From: Gymnogyps californianus
Lineage: Eukaryota; Chordata; Aves; Accipitriformes; Cathartidae
Direction of reading: 5' to 3'
Assembly (NCBI RefSeq): GCF_018139145.2
Contig: NC_059471.1
Coordinates: forward strand, 44,260,226-44,324,225
DNA: 64,000 nucleotides
This document shows, one piece after another, positions 13,001-27,547 of this stretch. The notes beneath the pieces are model-generated. The model made no database searches and was not told where the DNA came from. It was given only the letters and a program-made list of their open reading frames with translations. Each line of letters starts with the position of its first letter. The first letter of the stretch is position 1. The position numbers were made by a program, and so were the translations under genes.

Positions 13001-16000
13001 TGACCATTTAATCAATTTTCCACTCAATGCATTGTTCATTCTTAGAGACTTTAATGCTAGAATTGATTTTAACAGCCTTTACCGAAATACGTAAGTCAAA
13101 GGTCTCTCAACTTTTTTTAAGTTTGACCAATGGGAAGAAAAAACTATGGATATGCGAATAAATCAGTGACTGTGATTCAAATGCCTTACTAAAAAACACC
13201 GTGTGAACCACAGTCTACCCATGTACTAGTGGTCACACGGGCTAACTAGAACACAATGATGTGAGAAATAGCAAGATTGTGATCTCTGATAACATCTGGT
13301 CTGGACCCTGAAATTATCTCTTAAACTTTCAATAATGCATAGCTCATATAGCTCACTTTAATACAGAGTCACACAGCTCACTTCAATACAGAAAGAGGTC
13401 GGTTGTCAAATGTTTATAAATACATTTGGAAATTGCATATTTGACTCAAGCAGGCAGAGGAGTCCGGAAGGATGAAGAATATTAAGATCACCTATTAGGA
13501 TGCTTTTAGGCATGGTTAGTGGATATATGCCCTGCAAAATAAAGGGAAGTGAAGTATGGAAAATTGTGTTTTACCTTGTAGTGCTACATTCATCCATAGA
13601 GAGGGAAAAGTCAGGAAAATTAATGTTTAAATAATTTTTTTCTCATTTTTAGCAACTTCCCTTAAATAGAAAAGTATACCTAACCTACCATTTGCATGGT
13701 ACTGGCCAGAGCTAATATAGAGGTAAGAAAAGGAGGTAAGCTGCAGTGAAAACAGAACACACTAAAATGGAAATAGGTTAAAAAACCAACGTGATCTTAT
13801 TGTCCTGCTTCTGGATTTTAGGAAATTTTTGTCTTCAATGACAAATACCTGCGATCCGTAGAACTCTTATCTCACAGAATAAAAGCTTCTGTGGAGATTA
13901 AACAGTCCATAAGAAAATTCTTTTTCATGGTACAAATATATAGTAAAAGGCAGCAATGGCTGTGTGATGCTACATGTTGCCAGTGACTTCTTTAACATCA
14001 CTGTAACATCAGTGATTCCCTGATGTACTGCCTTCTCCCTCTTCTGTGTTCTGGGGCAATAAGTGTTTGGCCCTAACGAAACAGATTTACAGTATGACCT
14101 TTGCATACATGCATGATATATTGTGATGACAGCCACTCCACTATGAAATATGGTGCTATGATCTTTCAGTTGTTTCCCTTTGGAAGATGAGCCTTACATG
14201 ATTAGATTGATAAGCATCAATGTATCAGAAATTGTGCCAAAACAGCAGCTACTGGCATGTTGTACTGTAGGAACTTTAAGGATATTGACATAGTTCTAGA
14301 AAAACAAGCTTCAGGACAAGCTGAGCCACAAAAATCAAATAACGTAATTGACAGATTATTTGATGCAGTTCCTGATGGAAACTTTCCTGTTTTACTGAGA
14401 TACACTGACTTACAAAAGACCTTTCACACTCCACTGTAAAGTGTATGAATGCTTTAAGATTTTTCATCATTATTGTGCATGCCTGAAATTTGTTTGGGCT
14501 GTCAGGTGTTTGTCATGGAGTCCTCAATATTGTTATAGTATAAAAGGGCATCCATCAGACACATTAAATACCATGTCTGTTCCTTAAGGAGATTACCTGT
14601 ATCTGTGATATGTTGCACTATTGACACACACACGACATCCAATTTAGCAATCTGCATTTATCTGGAGATTTGCATGCACCATAAAGCAGAGCTTTAATTT
14701 TGTTTTTCTTTTCAACTGGGAAACAAGGGAGGTGGGAAAAGGGTGCTGCTTTTTGCCATCCATATTCAGTGACACTGTTGAGTGTTATTCATTCATCTGA
14801 ATGTTCAAGTTAGGTTTTAATCTTCCTATTTTCATTTATAGAGGTCAAAGCCAGGTTGCGCCCCATTGGTATAGCTGCTGTGCAGAAGTAGGTAAAATAT
14901 CAGTCATTCCCTCAAAAAGCTTTAAGTAGACAAAACATAACTGGTGGGTGAGACAAGCAGGCAGGTTAAGGTAGGTTGAGAAAGATGAGTCAAGAGATCG
15001 AACAGAATGTACACTTATACAGTACCTTAAATTCTTCTCACATACCTTAACACTTACAAAATTTACCTTTCAGCTCCATCTTGATAACAGTCTAAGTTAA
15101 AGTTTCTGCATGACTTATAAACTTTGGGTCTATGCCAGGTCTTTATGTGGTCTTAGAGTACTAGATAATGTAAACATCTATACTAATTTTGAATACTGTA
15201 GATAGTATAATACAAACGAACTCTGTCTTATTTTGCACGTAACAGTTCTACGTATTCTTATGACATCTCATGTAATGCAATCTATAAATAAAGCACAATG
15301 TTGTTTTCATGCTTGAATTTCTTGGTGACTTGTATAGCAGTAAACCAAAAAATGCCAGGGTGCAGGCCAGAGCACAGACATAAGACGATATATATTGTTA
15401 ACTTTTTAGGTTAACCCACATCAGGGTTTTAGACTGTGGCAAATAGCAGCTTTGCACACTGTGCCTGTGCATAGCTTTGAGATTATTACTGGCCACGGAG
15501 TATTTCAGCAGGTTCTTTGGAGGTGACCAGTCTGTTCTGAAAGGTAAAAAAGTTTTGCTGTATAGACATGAGTCGTGCCATGCAAGTTTTTTTTTTATTA
15601 ATAGATACAGCTGTAATGCTGTGCAGTAATGTTAATCCTATCTCAAATACAATCTTGTAGAACAGATGATTCAGAAAACAGTAATCAAACAAATGGAAAA
15701 TATCTCAAAGAATATTAAAAATATTTGTATTGATTAGCTTAAAATGGAGGCCCAACTCATTGTTGCTGCTAAATATTGACATTAAAATACACCTAAATAT
15801 GCAGACACTGAGACTTCTAAAAAGCTCTTCTGTTTTCCCATAGGTAGTGTATGTCTTGAGGTCTTCTTTTACGTCTAGAGTGAGCAATTGCTCCTTGTTT
15901 AAATTTATATACTTGGAAGATAATGCAGCAGGCATAGTTCTTAAATTCCCTGGCAAAAGCTAAGTACACTTTTGGAATAAAATTCGTCTTAGCTTGAAAG

Positions 16001-19000
16001 ATTTCACCATAAAACGAAGTGTGTTAACTTACAACATAGGAGTGTGAACAACCCTACCTACACACAACACCAACGCCCACTTCCATGGCTGCTATTTGAA
16101 GTGTTAATTCCTTCCAATGTTCAGTTAATGTTATTAAGTGCAAGATACATTCACACTTTGAGAGGGGAAAAAATACAAACAACTAAAAAAGCAAGTTAAT
16201 ATTATTAGTTATAGAAAAACAATTTTTTAGAAGATACTGTTAGGGAACTTGACCTTTCAGGCTGGATTCTTACAATTGTGATGACAGTCCCTGAATCATT
16301 TGAATCAGTGTTTCATTTTCTGAAGTATCTTGTTAACCTGTGAAATTTTTAACAACTCTAGATAGCTAAAGGTATAACAAATTATGGGGTTTTGATACAT
16401 TTCTGGGAGCCAGGTTATCATTAAATAGGGTTGTCTAATTATCTATTTTTGTTTCATTTAAATTCTTTCAAATACCAGTCATCTAAGTTGAATCAGTTAA
16501 CTTTGGTATGCATCTGATATATTTTAGACATCATAATGCTTTCTTTACTTGTTTTCCCATAACAGCAGCATTTTCTTGGGAGAAAAAGGATTTAAACTGT
16601 TTCTCTTGTGTTACTGTTACAACTATGATCTTGTTGAAGACTCTAGGCAAATTAATTAGCTCTGAAAAGCTGCCATCCATCTGAAAAGTGAGGAAGAATC
16701 TGTAAATAAAGCTGCAGATAAGTCTGTTGAAAAGAATATTTGACTCTTGCTGGCTGCTGAAATACCCCATCAGAAAACAACCGTTCACCTCGACCTGAGG
16801 AAGTGCGTTGTCTGCTAGCACTGATGCAGAGCTGTGTCAGGATACTGGACAAAAAAACCCCACATTCCACTGTTCTTTTCACTTTGTGAGGTAAAAAACA
16901 AGGCTTATTAGGAAGAGGCAGAATAGTCAGTGGTACACTGTTATGCTGGTCTGACTAAAAAAAAGAAGGAAAGACATGAACTAAACTTAAAAGAAGAAAC
17001 CATAATTGTTATATAAAACAGCCACTTATACCCACCTCAAATGCAGTTCTTGAGATTCAGTGGAGCTCTCAATCTAGTTCTGAGTGTTCAGGCACTACTA
17101 GAAGGGACATAGAAAACAAAATGTTCTTGCTTTTACTTCTTATTTGCTTCATAGTTTTTACATTCTATCTAATTTTGTAGCTGTATTTAATACTGAAAGT
17201 GTTTCAGGATGCAATTTTTAATAAAACACTGTATAAAATGCTGCTTTGATACTGTATCATTCAAGTTCAGAATTAATTATACGTTAATGCTCCATTTCAG
17301 CTGGAGGTATGGCACATGCCATTTATACAAAAGCCCAGTTCCTGTTCCACACAACTTTCATGCTAAAGTATCTTGACTGATGACCATGGAGTCACTCCTT
17401 ATTTGCAAGGTGCTAGGATAAAGAAACAAAACCCTCATGTAAACCAGAGTGATGCAGAGACATGCCAACTGATAAGAACTTAGTGAAAATGCTAGGTAGC
17501 TTTTTAAAATATTTTTTTTCTCCCTTTCATTTTGCTTTTTTAAAAATCTTTCCAAAAAACCTGAAGAGAACTGAATGAGAGAAAGTTTAAGAAAAGTTCC
17601 CATCTACTCTAACAGGGTGTATGAAGGAGGGCACTGAGGCAAGGATAATGGAAAGATAAAAAAAAAGAAAGTGGGCAGGGAGACTTGGGTTAACGAAGTC
17701 AGAAGAAACGAAGAGGAAATGACCATAATAAGGCAGAGATATGCAGAGTCTTGAAAGGACAAGTCAAATGCTGTGCAGCAAATCCAAGGCTTCCACATTA
17801 GAGCAAACAATCAGAATAGGGTTGGTAATGTGCATTTTATCTTAATGTCAGAGATAATTTTTTCCATCCTTTGAGCTTGTCTCAAGCTTTTTTAATGAGC
17901 TTTGCTAATTTATCAAAAAAAGGCTATTTGGATAATAAACATGAATATTAAAACAAAAAGAAGTATGGTTTATGGAAGTTCATTGCCCAAATGTCTAAGC
18001 CTTCTATTGTGAAGCAAAAGTATTCATCTGCTCTTTCAATTGCTTGGTTAAAATGCTAAATTATTCCTGGTGCTTTGTAGCAGATCAGTTAACATTACTT
18101 TTAGTTTTATTCAGACAGCATGTTCTAGTTCTTTGTATATGAGGCACTGGCAGCTTGACCTTCCTGTTTATTCCTTTATAAGACCATTATCATCAAAGTT
18201 CTGTGGCAGACAATTCACAATTTTCAAATGTTAATGTTAAAAGACCTAGATTTCTGACTGATGTCAAGCTTTATTTACACGTTTGGAAAAGCAAAAAAGG
18301 TTCTTATCACACTTTGAATGAATAAGCTCTAGATAAATTGTGAAATACAGCTTGAAAAGTTTCTTATCACATTTTTGAGAAAAACAAGATCACAATAGAT
18401 GCTCTGGGGAGTAGAATCTAGATAAAATATAAGTTGGGAATCCATTCTCTGAGAGCCAAATGCCAGTACTTTTAAATTTTTTTCTTAAGGCAAAGCTACT
18501 TGAAGGCAGGATTAAAAAAGGAGTTCTATTGAAAGGCTCCTCAAAAGCAGTTCCTCTTTGTAAGAGTTCAGATCCTAGCTGCACACACAGCACTTGTGGT
18601 GCTCACCAGACTGAGCAAATAATTAGTGAAAAATAATTCAGCTGATGAATTCAGCCTTTTATGCACCTGTAATATACATGAGCAGACAACGATTATTTCA
18701 AACATACACCAAATTACTGAATAGTTTCCATCTGTAATTTTTTAATCACAACAGCTTCCTCTGAGTTTTCATTGCTCATATCTCTATAGTTGCGATGGGT
18801 CAGACGAACCATATAGTGGTGTTTCTGTCTCGTCATTGATCAATGTGTGAGACAGCCAAAATACTAGTCCAGGGTAGGGAAAGTGAGTTTTCCATGGGTC
18901 TTCTGTACACATGGGTTTGACATTGACCTGTGAAGGCAATGAGTTATGCCCTCATGCCAGCACCCAGCCGCTGCTTCTGGCGACAGTGGTAGAGGAGCCA

Positions 19001-22000
19001 CCTTCAGCTCTGAACAGGCAGGAGGAATTAAGGCAAAGTTTTATTAACAAAGTGGAGCTTACCCTTCCCAGCACTCTGTCAAAGAAACAATTATATCAAT
19101 TTGTACCCTATTAAAACCTAGGCAGTTTGTGTATCTTATTCTGTTTCAATGTTTAATGCAAGTAATTTGACAGTGGAATGCTCCATAAACGTAAGAACCT
19201 GGTTGGCATATCTATGGATCAAAATTATACTGATTTATTTGTGGTTCAAACTAAAAGCTAAAGAGGTAGATGCTGACTTTTAAAAATTATATTCAGTGCA
19301 GAGCTGATAACATGACCCTTATTTACCACACCATATATTCAGCTTTAATTTTTTGTTGTTTATCCTTTTTCTCTGCAAGCTGCAGCACTTGCACTGAATA
19401 TAACAGTGAAATAGTGGGTACACAGGCAGTGTTATTCAGTTTTGCTGGCTGTTCTAAGTGATGAAACTATAATTCACTGGGTGATAGATAACAGAAGGTA
19501 ATTTTATGGTTACTAAGAATGAGTTTGCATTTGTTGGGATAGTTACTATATAAATTTATAGATCTATTTTGTATGTACCGCATTTTAAATTTTAGTGGCA
19601 GCACAAGGAACGGTATGAAAGTAACACAAGTAGTACTGTCATGAACTCCTAGTTTAGCAGCCACTTGTAAAGGTATACTGTAATTCAACATGAAATAGCT
19701 TCAGAATGTTCTCACAGTCTTGTTATAAATCATGGTCTTTGGAAGGGAAGGTGTTATTAAGTTTGTTTTTTGATTTTCTCTTGCCCTTCCTCCATCATCT
19801 TATCTAGGGAAAGTGTTGAAAGGTAGGAAACGCAATTCTGTACAGGAGGTCCTTTTAAGTGCTGGATTTAAGTGCTCTTTCAGGATTTAGCACTTTTCTA
19901 AGCTTAACTGACAGGTCACTTTGCCCCTTGTTATTTGGGCAGATAGACCCTGGGACCCTACAAAGACAATAAGATTAATTGTGGGGCAGGCAGTAGGATA
20001 CTACAGCTTCAGATCACAAAATTCAGACAAGCCTCAACACCTGTCAAGCTATTATGACATTTACATTCAATAAATATAATGTCTCCAGAGAACCAGAACT
20101 GTTTTTGTTTAAAGATGGAGATTGGGCCCCAGGGAAGCCATTTTGTTGAACATACCATTCTGTGGTGAAGAAATACCAGCTTTTGTAAAAGATTTAATTG
20201 TTGGAAGAGCCATTAAGATTTCAGTTCAGGTTACAAATCTGAAGGAAGCCTAGACTGACAGAGGGGTGCTTGATTTGATGATCATGGGAGCAGAAGAGGA
20301 ATGGAGGTGGTAGATGTGCTAAATTTGCATTTAAAAAGCTCACCTAGGAACTTAGCAATTAGACTTTTAAATATAAAAATGTAACTTCAGAGCATCCCAG
20401 AAGTATTCAGAAGTACTGAATTATGTAATGGCCAAACCAAGGACATTCCTTGAAAGTTAGGTTGTCTGCAAAGTACTTTAACAGAAAGTGGCAGAATTCT
20501 GAGGAAATGCAGCTATGATCTTCAGGAGTTCAAACAGCAGTTTTAGTCTGCTTATAAAATTAAAATGGACATTATTAAGAAATTATTTTTCCTAAATTAT
20601 AATTGAGATTATTTCTTCCACCATGTTCTAAAAGAAAATGCTTCTACTCTATAACAGTGTACCCACAAACAACAAGAATACATCTGGAAAAAGACATAAA
20701 GGTTGGGGAAAATATTAGGTGCTGTCCAAAAGGAAAGTTATTCCAAATCTTCCTTTACCAAAACAAATTGAAATGAAGGCTTTTTCTTGTGTAATTTACC
20801 TTATGGGGATATAACTTGCAATTTTCACAGAGGAAAAATAAGATGATTCAGGACAGTCTTACATAACTATTAATAATAGTCATCATCAAAATTCTTGATA
20901 AGCACCTATAGACCAGATAATAATGCAGAAAATGTACAGTAAGACATGTTCTAATGCCTCAGAAACAGCATGACTGCTTTCAATTCCTAACAAAAATCAG
21001 CTGTTTTTCTCATTCTGAGAGCAATGGGAGGGTATTCTGCATTTGTATCCTAATTGTAAAAGTGAAGAAGCCAAGTTACCAAATTATTTGCCCAGACTAT
21101 TTGAAATTTATGGGGCAGAACCCATCGCTGAGCATATATGTTCTTTTGGGTGCCTATATCTTCCAGGTTGTGTTATGATAGCTTTACTGCATTGTATATG
21201 AAAGCGAAGGGTAAGTAACCAGTGGGTGAAAGTCTCTTTGGGAACTGCTTGCAGGAGCACACAATGATGCAAAAAATGAACTGAAGCAAAGTCAGTGCTG
21301 ATCTCCTGGATCCTCCAAAGGCTACACTCCCAACACCCTCAGCTGAGAGTCACAGGAGAATTGTTAGTGAGACCTGCTGCCTTACTGAAGTGGGGAGATC
21401 CATAGGTAACGGGAAGATCCAGAGGCAGCTCCTTCCTCTGAGAAAGATTTCATGCTCTGTTTCACTTCAGCATTTAATCAACCACAAAAGCAGTTTATTG
21501 CTGTGTATACTCCAGTGCCAGAAACATTATCACCTAATTAAATTGTTTCATTGTTTTGCTATATCAAGCAACATGTCTCTTTAACTCCCTGTTTTATTTA
21601 GTAGTGAGTTTGCTTTAATGTCATCAGAATGGGATAGTAAATTGAAGGGGTGGCTGTTTAAACTGAAGTTCAAATCAATAATACAGGTAGCCTTTCACTG
21701 CCAAATTCTAACTTAGTGCTTTTCACTTTGTTGCAGTCCTGCATTTAAGCACCATTGACAGCCTCTTCTTCTGCATTCGCAGAATGATTTATGACTATCT
21801 TGTTGGTGGGACATACATTTCAAGGCCTTTTCACTGTTTAAGCTTCCTACAATCAGTGGAATTTCCCTCTTCTGCAGTTCTTTTGCTTATGCTGCCATGC
21901 TCAGTTTCATTATGTCATCAAGACATAACCCAGTATTTTTATAATGAGTTACTTAATTTCAGATGTCAAAAAAGACAAATATTTAGATAAGCCTGGCCCT

Positions 22001-23898
22001 CACAAAAACTTAAATTCTAAATACACACCCTGAAGCCCCTCTAAATAAAGAATGTATTACAAATACCCTAGATGATTAGCTTTTGTGCTCATCCTTTATT
22101 AGTTTTAAGAGCTTTAAATGGATGATACTTAAGTGTTGAAATGCCCTCAAGGTTATTCCAAATATTCTGAGATGGTTCAAGTCATAAGGTTCTCATTTCT
22201 GCAACTATAATTCATTACCTATGTTACATTGTTGCTATTTTATTATTTAATTTGCATGATAAGAATTACTATACAAATAACATTATCAAAAAGCTTCATA
22301 CCACAGTATAAATAATTACTAGCTATTTAAAGGGAAGAGAAATGGAACTTTGTCAGCCAATGGCTCCTAAAAGTTATTGTAATTCCCTTGTTCATAGTTG
22401 AAAACTTTATTGTGTCTGGTAAAATTTGGAATTATATAGATAAAAGGAAAGGAGGAAGTACATAAAAGTTGTTTGTCTAGGGCTTTTTTCAGGAAGACTA
22501 TTTTAGGGAGAGAATGCATGTTAAGAATAAACTGATTCAAACTCTGGCCTTGAGCTGAAGTGTGGTCTATTACCAGAAAAGACAACTTCTTTAACTTCTG
22601 TCAGTAAACCCAGAACCTGAGGAATTGAGGATCCCTGTGCCTCCGAGTGCCAGAAATGCAGAGGAGTAGCCCTGAGCTCAGCATCCCCCAGGTTGGTGGA
22701 TATGCCATGTGTCACACTGGTCACCCCTTCCCTACCACACAGACATCTATGGCGGTGGTGCTTGTTCAGCACTAACGGGGGCAAAATGTTTATCTTGCAT
22801 GGTGGAGGGCATCTTCAGTTAGCACAAGCAGCAGAGCCTTTTGGGTGTACAGAGATCTGTATTATACCCATATTTAAATTTACTTACCATATCTTCATAT
22901 TAACTGATGAAAGTTAACTGATAAAATTTTGCTTTCTGCTCATAACCCTTGTTAAAATAATTGCTTCCCATGACCTCGTCACTGACTGTTCACTTCTCCC
23001 CCATTAAAGAAATAAAAAATATGCTTTGATGTTATTTCTTTAAAACACTCTGTTTCATCTGTTCTCCATTTATCCCATAACGATAATCCGCCTACTCTAT
23101 TTTCTAGAATGTAAGAGCTGCTGCTTGGAGATAGTCCATTTACTTTCCAAATGCACAGAAGTTGTAACATTAACTTCACGTCTAAATTCTCTGTGTTCTT
23201 TTTCAAGGTGGTTTTTGGCCTTGTCCTCTCAGAAATAGAAGCAAGATGCAAAATTCTTATGAGAATCCCAGCTGTATCTGAATCAGCATAGATGCTGTAA
23301 AGTAACCTTCTTTACAAATGTTAAACAAATGTTAAAAAGGGGAACGCAAAGTCAACAGAAAAGACAGAAGTTTCAATCACAGGTAATATTGTTTCCATTT
23401 TTTTTTCAATGTTTATGCCAAACAATCATTACAGGACAGTTTTTATAGCGGTTGGTCAGTCTAAATAATCTATTGACTTAGATTTGATAACTAGATTATT
23501 AACATACATCATTCATCATCTTTTTATAAACCAAAAATGATGTGTTCAAATGGATATTGACAAAACAGAGAGAAGGTGTACAAAAATAATCAAATGAATA
23601 GCAAGTAGTGAAAGGTTCCAGCTCTTTCTGCTTATCAAAGACAGCATTAAGAGCGAATCACAGCCTAAAATAAATTACTTCTAAAACAAGAAGTGCTTAG
23701 CAGTGACTCTTCAGTCTGGTAGTTAAACATTCAAAGGCTAGAAGTTAAAAACAGAACTTTTGATGTGAAATCTCTACCTCCAGGAAGAATTTATGAGTAA
23801 ATTTCCATGGTAAGGGTAGTTAATAGTTCACCAATGGTTTGAACAGATTATTCTTTAATGGACATTATTGAATCTTGTGTTGGAGTCAGCTTAGGGGC
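10006..23898. other. Long unique stretch with no gene or clear repeat
   Basis: Nearly 14 kb in which I see only AT-rich unique DNA. Small items noted are a 25-bp imperfect tandem duplication at about 13350-13392 and an octamer site ATTTGCAT at 14668-14675 inside a block (about 14480-14720) that looks like conserved non-coding sequence. Open frames here are 60-96 codons, scattered and without recognisable motifs. Confidence 0.5.
13350..13392 (+). repeat. Imperfect 25-bp tandem duplication
   Basis: The unit AGCTCACTTYAATACAGA occurs at about 13350 and again from 13375, differing at one base within the shared core. Confidence 0.6.
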
Positions 23899-23900
23899 AA

Positions 23901-24135
23901 GGAGAGGAGAGGAGAGGAGAGGAGAGGAGAGGAGAGGAGAGGAGAGGAGAGGAGAGGAGAGGAGAGGAGAGGAGAGGAGAGGAGAGGAGAGGAGAGGAGA
24001 GGAGAGGGGAGGAGAGGAGAGGGGAGGAGAGGAGAGGAGAGGAGAGGAGAGGAGAGGAGAGGAGAGGAGAGGAGAGGAGAGGAGAGGAGAGGAGAGGAGA
24101 GGAGAGGAGAGGAGAGGAGAGGAGAGGAGAGGAGA
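23901..24135 (+). repeat. (GGAGA)47 pentanucleotide array
   Basis: Exactly 47 consecutive 5-bp units. Forty-five are GGAGA, and GGGGA variants occur at 24006-24010 and 24021-24025. The plus strand is purely purine, so the tract can in principle form triplex or G-rich structures. All six-frame open readings through it (R-R-G-E-E or S-P-L-L-S type repeats) are artefacts of the period-5 array. Near-perfect homogeneity suggests a recent or still mutable expansion. The array may be mis-sized in an assembly. Confidence 0.97.
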
Positions 24136-24137
24136 GG

Positions 24138-27100
24138 GCTGAGAAAAATTCCATGGACTTTATTAGACATCAGAGAAGGTTATCACAATGGTCTCACCAG
24201 ATTTTCAAGCTAGGAGGAAGCAATAGTTTGATACATTGTGATAAAGTAATAAAAATGTGCTAAAAATGCATAATTAATTTTTGTGCTTTTTTAAATGGTT
24301 TTGACAGAGGACTTAATCTTTACAGAAAATATAACCTCATCTAAAAATGGGACTTAATCACACAGCTTAGCTGTGTACCGGATGGGCTAAGCCACACCTA
24401 CTTCAATTGACAAATAAAAGGAAAAAATGTTTAAAAAGCACACTGAATGAAAAATGTAGAATCATTGCCTTATGACTGAAAAAGACTCACAAGTCTCTAT
24501 TTCTTGTATTTCAGAACTTCTATTTGTAAGGAAGGGAAATAACCTTTACTGTATTGTTGGAATAAAAGGAACTAGATGATTCATCTCTGTGAATCTGCTT
24601 GTTGAATTTGATGGATCATTCTTAAAAGCGACGTTGCTAATCTTCAGGTTTTCTTTTTTAGGTTATTCACAGATCAGTGGGTTTTCCGGCTAATACAGGT
24701 CCTGATGCTCTTCTGTCTTCACACATGGTATTCATCATATCTTGACAAGAAAAGACCTTCAGTCTACAAATAACCTTCACTGAAGTAAGACATGTAAGTG
24801 GGTTTCTATATGAAAGATAGATTTTATGGCTGAATAAAAAACAACTGTAGTTAAAAAGTGTCATTGCATGGCCTTATTTGAAGATTTTTCCTCAAAAGAA
24901 CTTTTAGTGTTTGTTGTTAAAATCACTAATAGACAAAAAAAGGATTAAATTATTTTATCATTAACCACAAATTCAACAGGAAAGGAAGATCAGTTGAGTA
25001 TTTTATCATTCTGAAATGTGCAGCCTTTAAAATATTTAAGTATCCACATTAGTTCTTGTCAAACTAGCACAAAGCAGTGCATAATATGACCTATGTGTAA
25101 GAGCAGAACAAGATAAGAGGCTTTGGTAAGGGTGAAATATTCACAATATGGTTACTTTGTGCAAGAGTTAATAATTTTGTTTCCTAACACTATACTTTAT
25201 TTTTTTTTTTAAATCCTGAACAAGGTGACCAAAATAAAAAATTTCTTTATTAGGCAATTCAGCACCAATACTACTAAAAAATAATGAACCCTTGTCGATG
25301 ACAGCAAACTTCACCACAGCAGAAAGCTGATTAAATTTCATTGTCCCATACTACAGAATCAATTTTGCTTTGTATCAGAAGGATTGGTCAAATTTTACTA
25401 TTTGCCACACCGCCATAACCTTAGTGAAATCAACAGATCTCTCTTACCACAGGCTAGAAATAATTCTTCCTGAAGTGACTTATTGATTTCACAGGGCATA
25501 TGAGGAAAGACTTTGTCTCTCTTCAAAGAGAACATTGAAAAAAAATTCAAAAATAGATCCACTAGAAATAGAGCTAATGACATTTAATTTCTAACATCTC
25601 TCACATGCCAGTCCTGTGAGGTGTACGAAAGGATGTTTTGTTAGTTTTTTCCTCATTAGGAAAGTTTTCCTCATTTCCTCTCCCTTCTTTGAGAGCCACT
25701 CATTTCATTGAACACATAGAAGTTTAATATCTTCATAACATCCATTCTTAACAGGTCAGCTGGAAAGTGGTCACTGGTTTCCAAGAAGGCGTCACTGGAT
25801 GGGAGAAAAGGCATTGATCAAAAAGGAGACTTGTTGAGGCAGAGTGATCTGTCTGAAATTCTCCTCTTAAGCAAATAGCTAGGAACTCCACTTTAAGCAG
25901 CATGCCTAAGCTGTGATCATAGCAGAGCATAATATTTTTATTTTGATGCTGAGTTAATAATGAAATAAAAATTATACTAATAAAAATAAAAACGTCAGGA
26001 CATGCACCTTCAAGAGCTAAATGCAATGTTAACATTTAATTGACTAAGTTGCAGTGCAGAAAGGTAAAACACAACAAAATAAAACATGACAAAACTAGGA
26101 TCATATAGTTTGATCATTCTCACAAGCAATTTCATATTATCTTTGTTGTAAGTATCTGAAAAAGAGTAATAGAAGGAAAACAACTCTGTTAAAGCCCTGA
26201 AAGCTCTCTGAAAAAACAGTTATAGCAAGACAGTTACTAAGAATGAACAGCAAATAGCTATCTCTAAATGCCTCAAGATACAACTGCAGTTCTAACTGCG
26301 ATCAAAACAGTGTAGAAAGTTATAAACATAATGCATTCAGATATTACTATCAAACAGATCTGATGTTTTTTTTCCTGTTTTCTTTTTTTGTTGTTTACAT
26401 TATCAGACTTAAATATTGTCTTATATTGTGATTTGATTTGCAGCTATTTGATTTGAAAAATTGCATTTTCCATACCCCCAAATATAACATCCTGTCAGAG
26501 GACTGGTAAATGCAAAACATGACAACTTCTCTAGCCAAAGCAGAGAGTGTTTTTAAAATGTTTTAAGATCTTGCTGTGGAAACAACTGAAAATCTTTAAT
26601 AAATGCATATGCAGGTATGTTCTTAAGCAAAAGCATCATATAGTAGTTTACTCTGCTTGACAAGAGAAGAATCTCATGGACTTCAAAATTTAAATTCCTT
26701 TACAAAATTAAACCTTTCTCAGGAGACCTCTATCTCAATTTTCAGTGAAAAGGTAATTTCTTACTGATGACTCTTTGAAACGCCTAAAGAGCCAAACACT
26801 ATGTTCTCTATCTTCAACAAAGACTTAGAATTTATCAATATATTTCTTCACTATATTTTTAAATTTAAATTGAATTTACAACAAATCAGAACACTAAAAA
26901 CACTCCAAATTAAATTTGATAGTAATGTGCTGCAAATTCAGTTCAAAATTATTTTCTCATCAAAAACCCAACAAAAACATAATCATTTATTGCACTGGAG
27001 CACAAGCCCACCACATGCTATTACAGTAAAAGCTAGGCATTATTTCCATCTGGCTTTGCGCACACAGGATGTTGTATAAACTACCAGAAGAGCTCTATTT

Positions 27101-27219
27101 CATTGTAATTAAAATTTAGTGTTACACTTAAGCAATAAGGCAACTCCAGGAGATGTGATTATCATGAGATAATGACCTTGGGGTGTTACAAGGCAGGGAA
27201 GCAACCAAATGCCTCTAAT
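24138..27219. other. Unique AT-rich stretch, no gene seen
   Basis: About 3 kb of AT-rich DNA with only short T or A runs. I found no protein-like open frame and no repeat I recognise. Confidence 0.5.
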
Positions 27220-27263
27220 CCTCCAGGGGGTATGATTATTTCAGAATAACCACACCCCCTGAG
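27220..27263. repeat. Short imperfect hairpin
   Basis: Arms 27220-27239 and 27245-27263 pair around a loop of about 5 nt. The core CAGGGGGT pairs with ACCCCCTG-like sequence, and the arms differ mainly by transitions plus a one-base offset. Confidence 0.55.
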
Positions 27264-27547
27264 GTTGTGTGATTAGTATCAGAGACAAAGTCTGTACCGA
27301 GAATACAAATATGATTTTGTAGGGAAATGTTGGGGGGCTGGACTAGGTGAAGTTGGTAATGAGGAGTGCTGAAACAGCAGTTTTGGATGAGTTGTGCTGT
27401 TCGTGTGCTAATTCTGAAATGTCTTTAAGAACTCTCTGGACACATATAGAGCTGATAGTGATGTCATACCTGTATAAGTAATCCTTCATAAATGCACAGA
27501 TCTAATCTTTTCCTCCTATTTTCATTTCATAATTTCCATTTCATAAT

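Noticed and set aside
23858..24213. Long open frames of R-R-G-E-E or S-P-L-L-S repeats on both strands
   Set aside because: They are by-products of the period-5 GGAGA array, which has no stop in several frames. They are not proteins.
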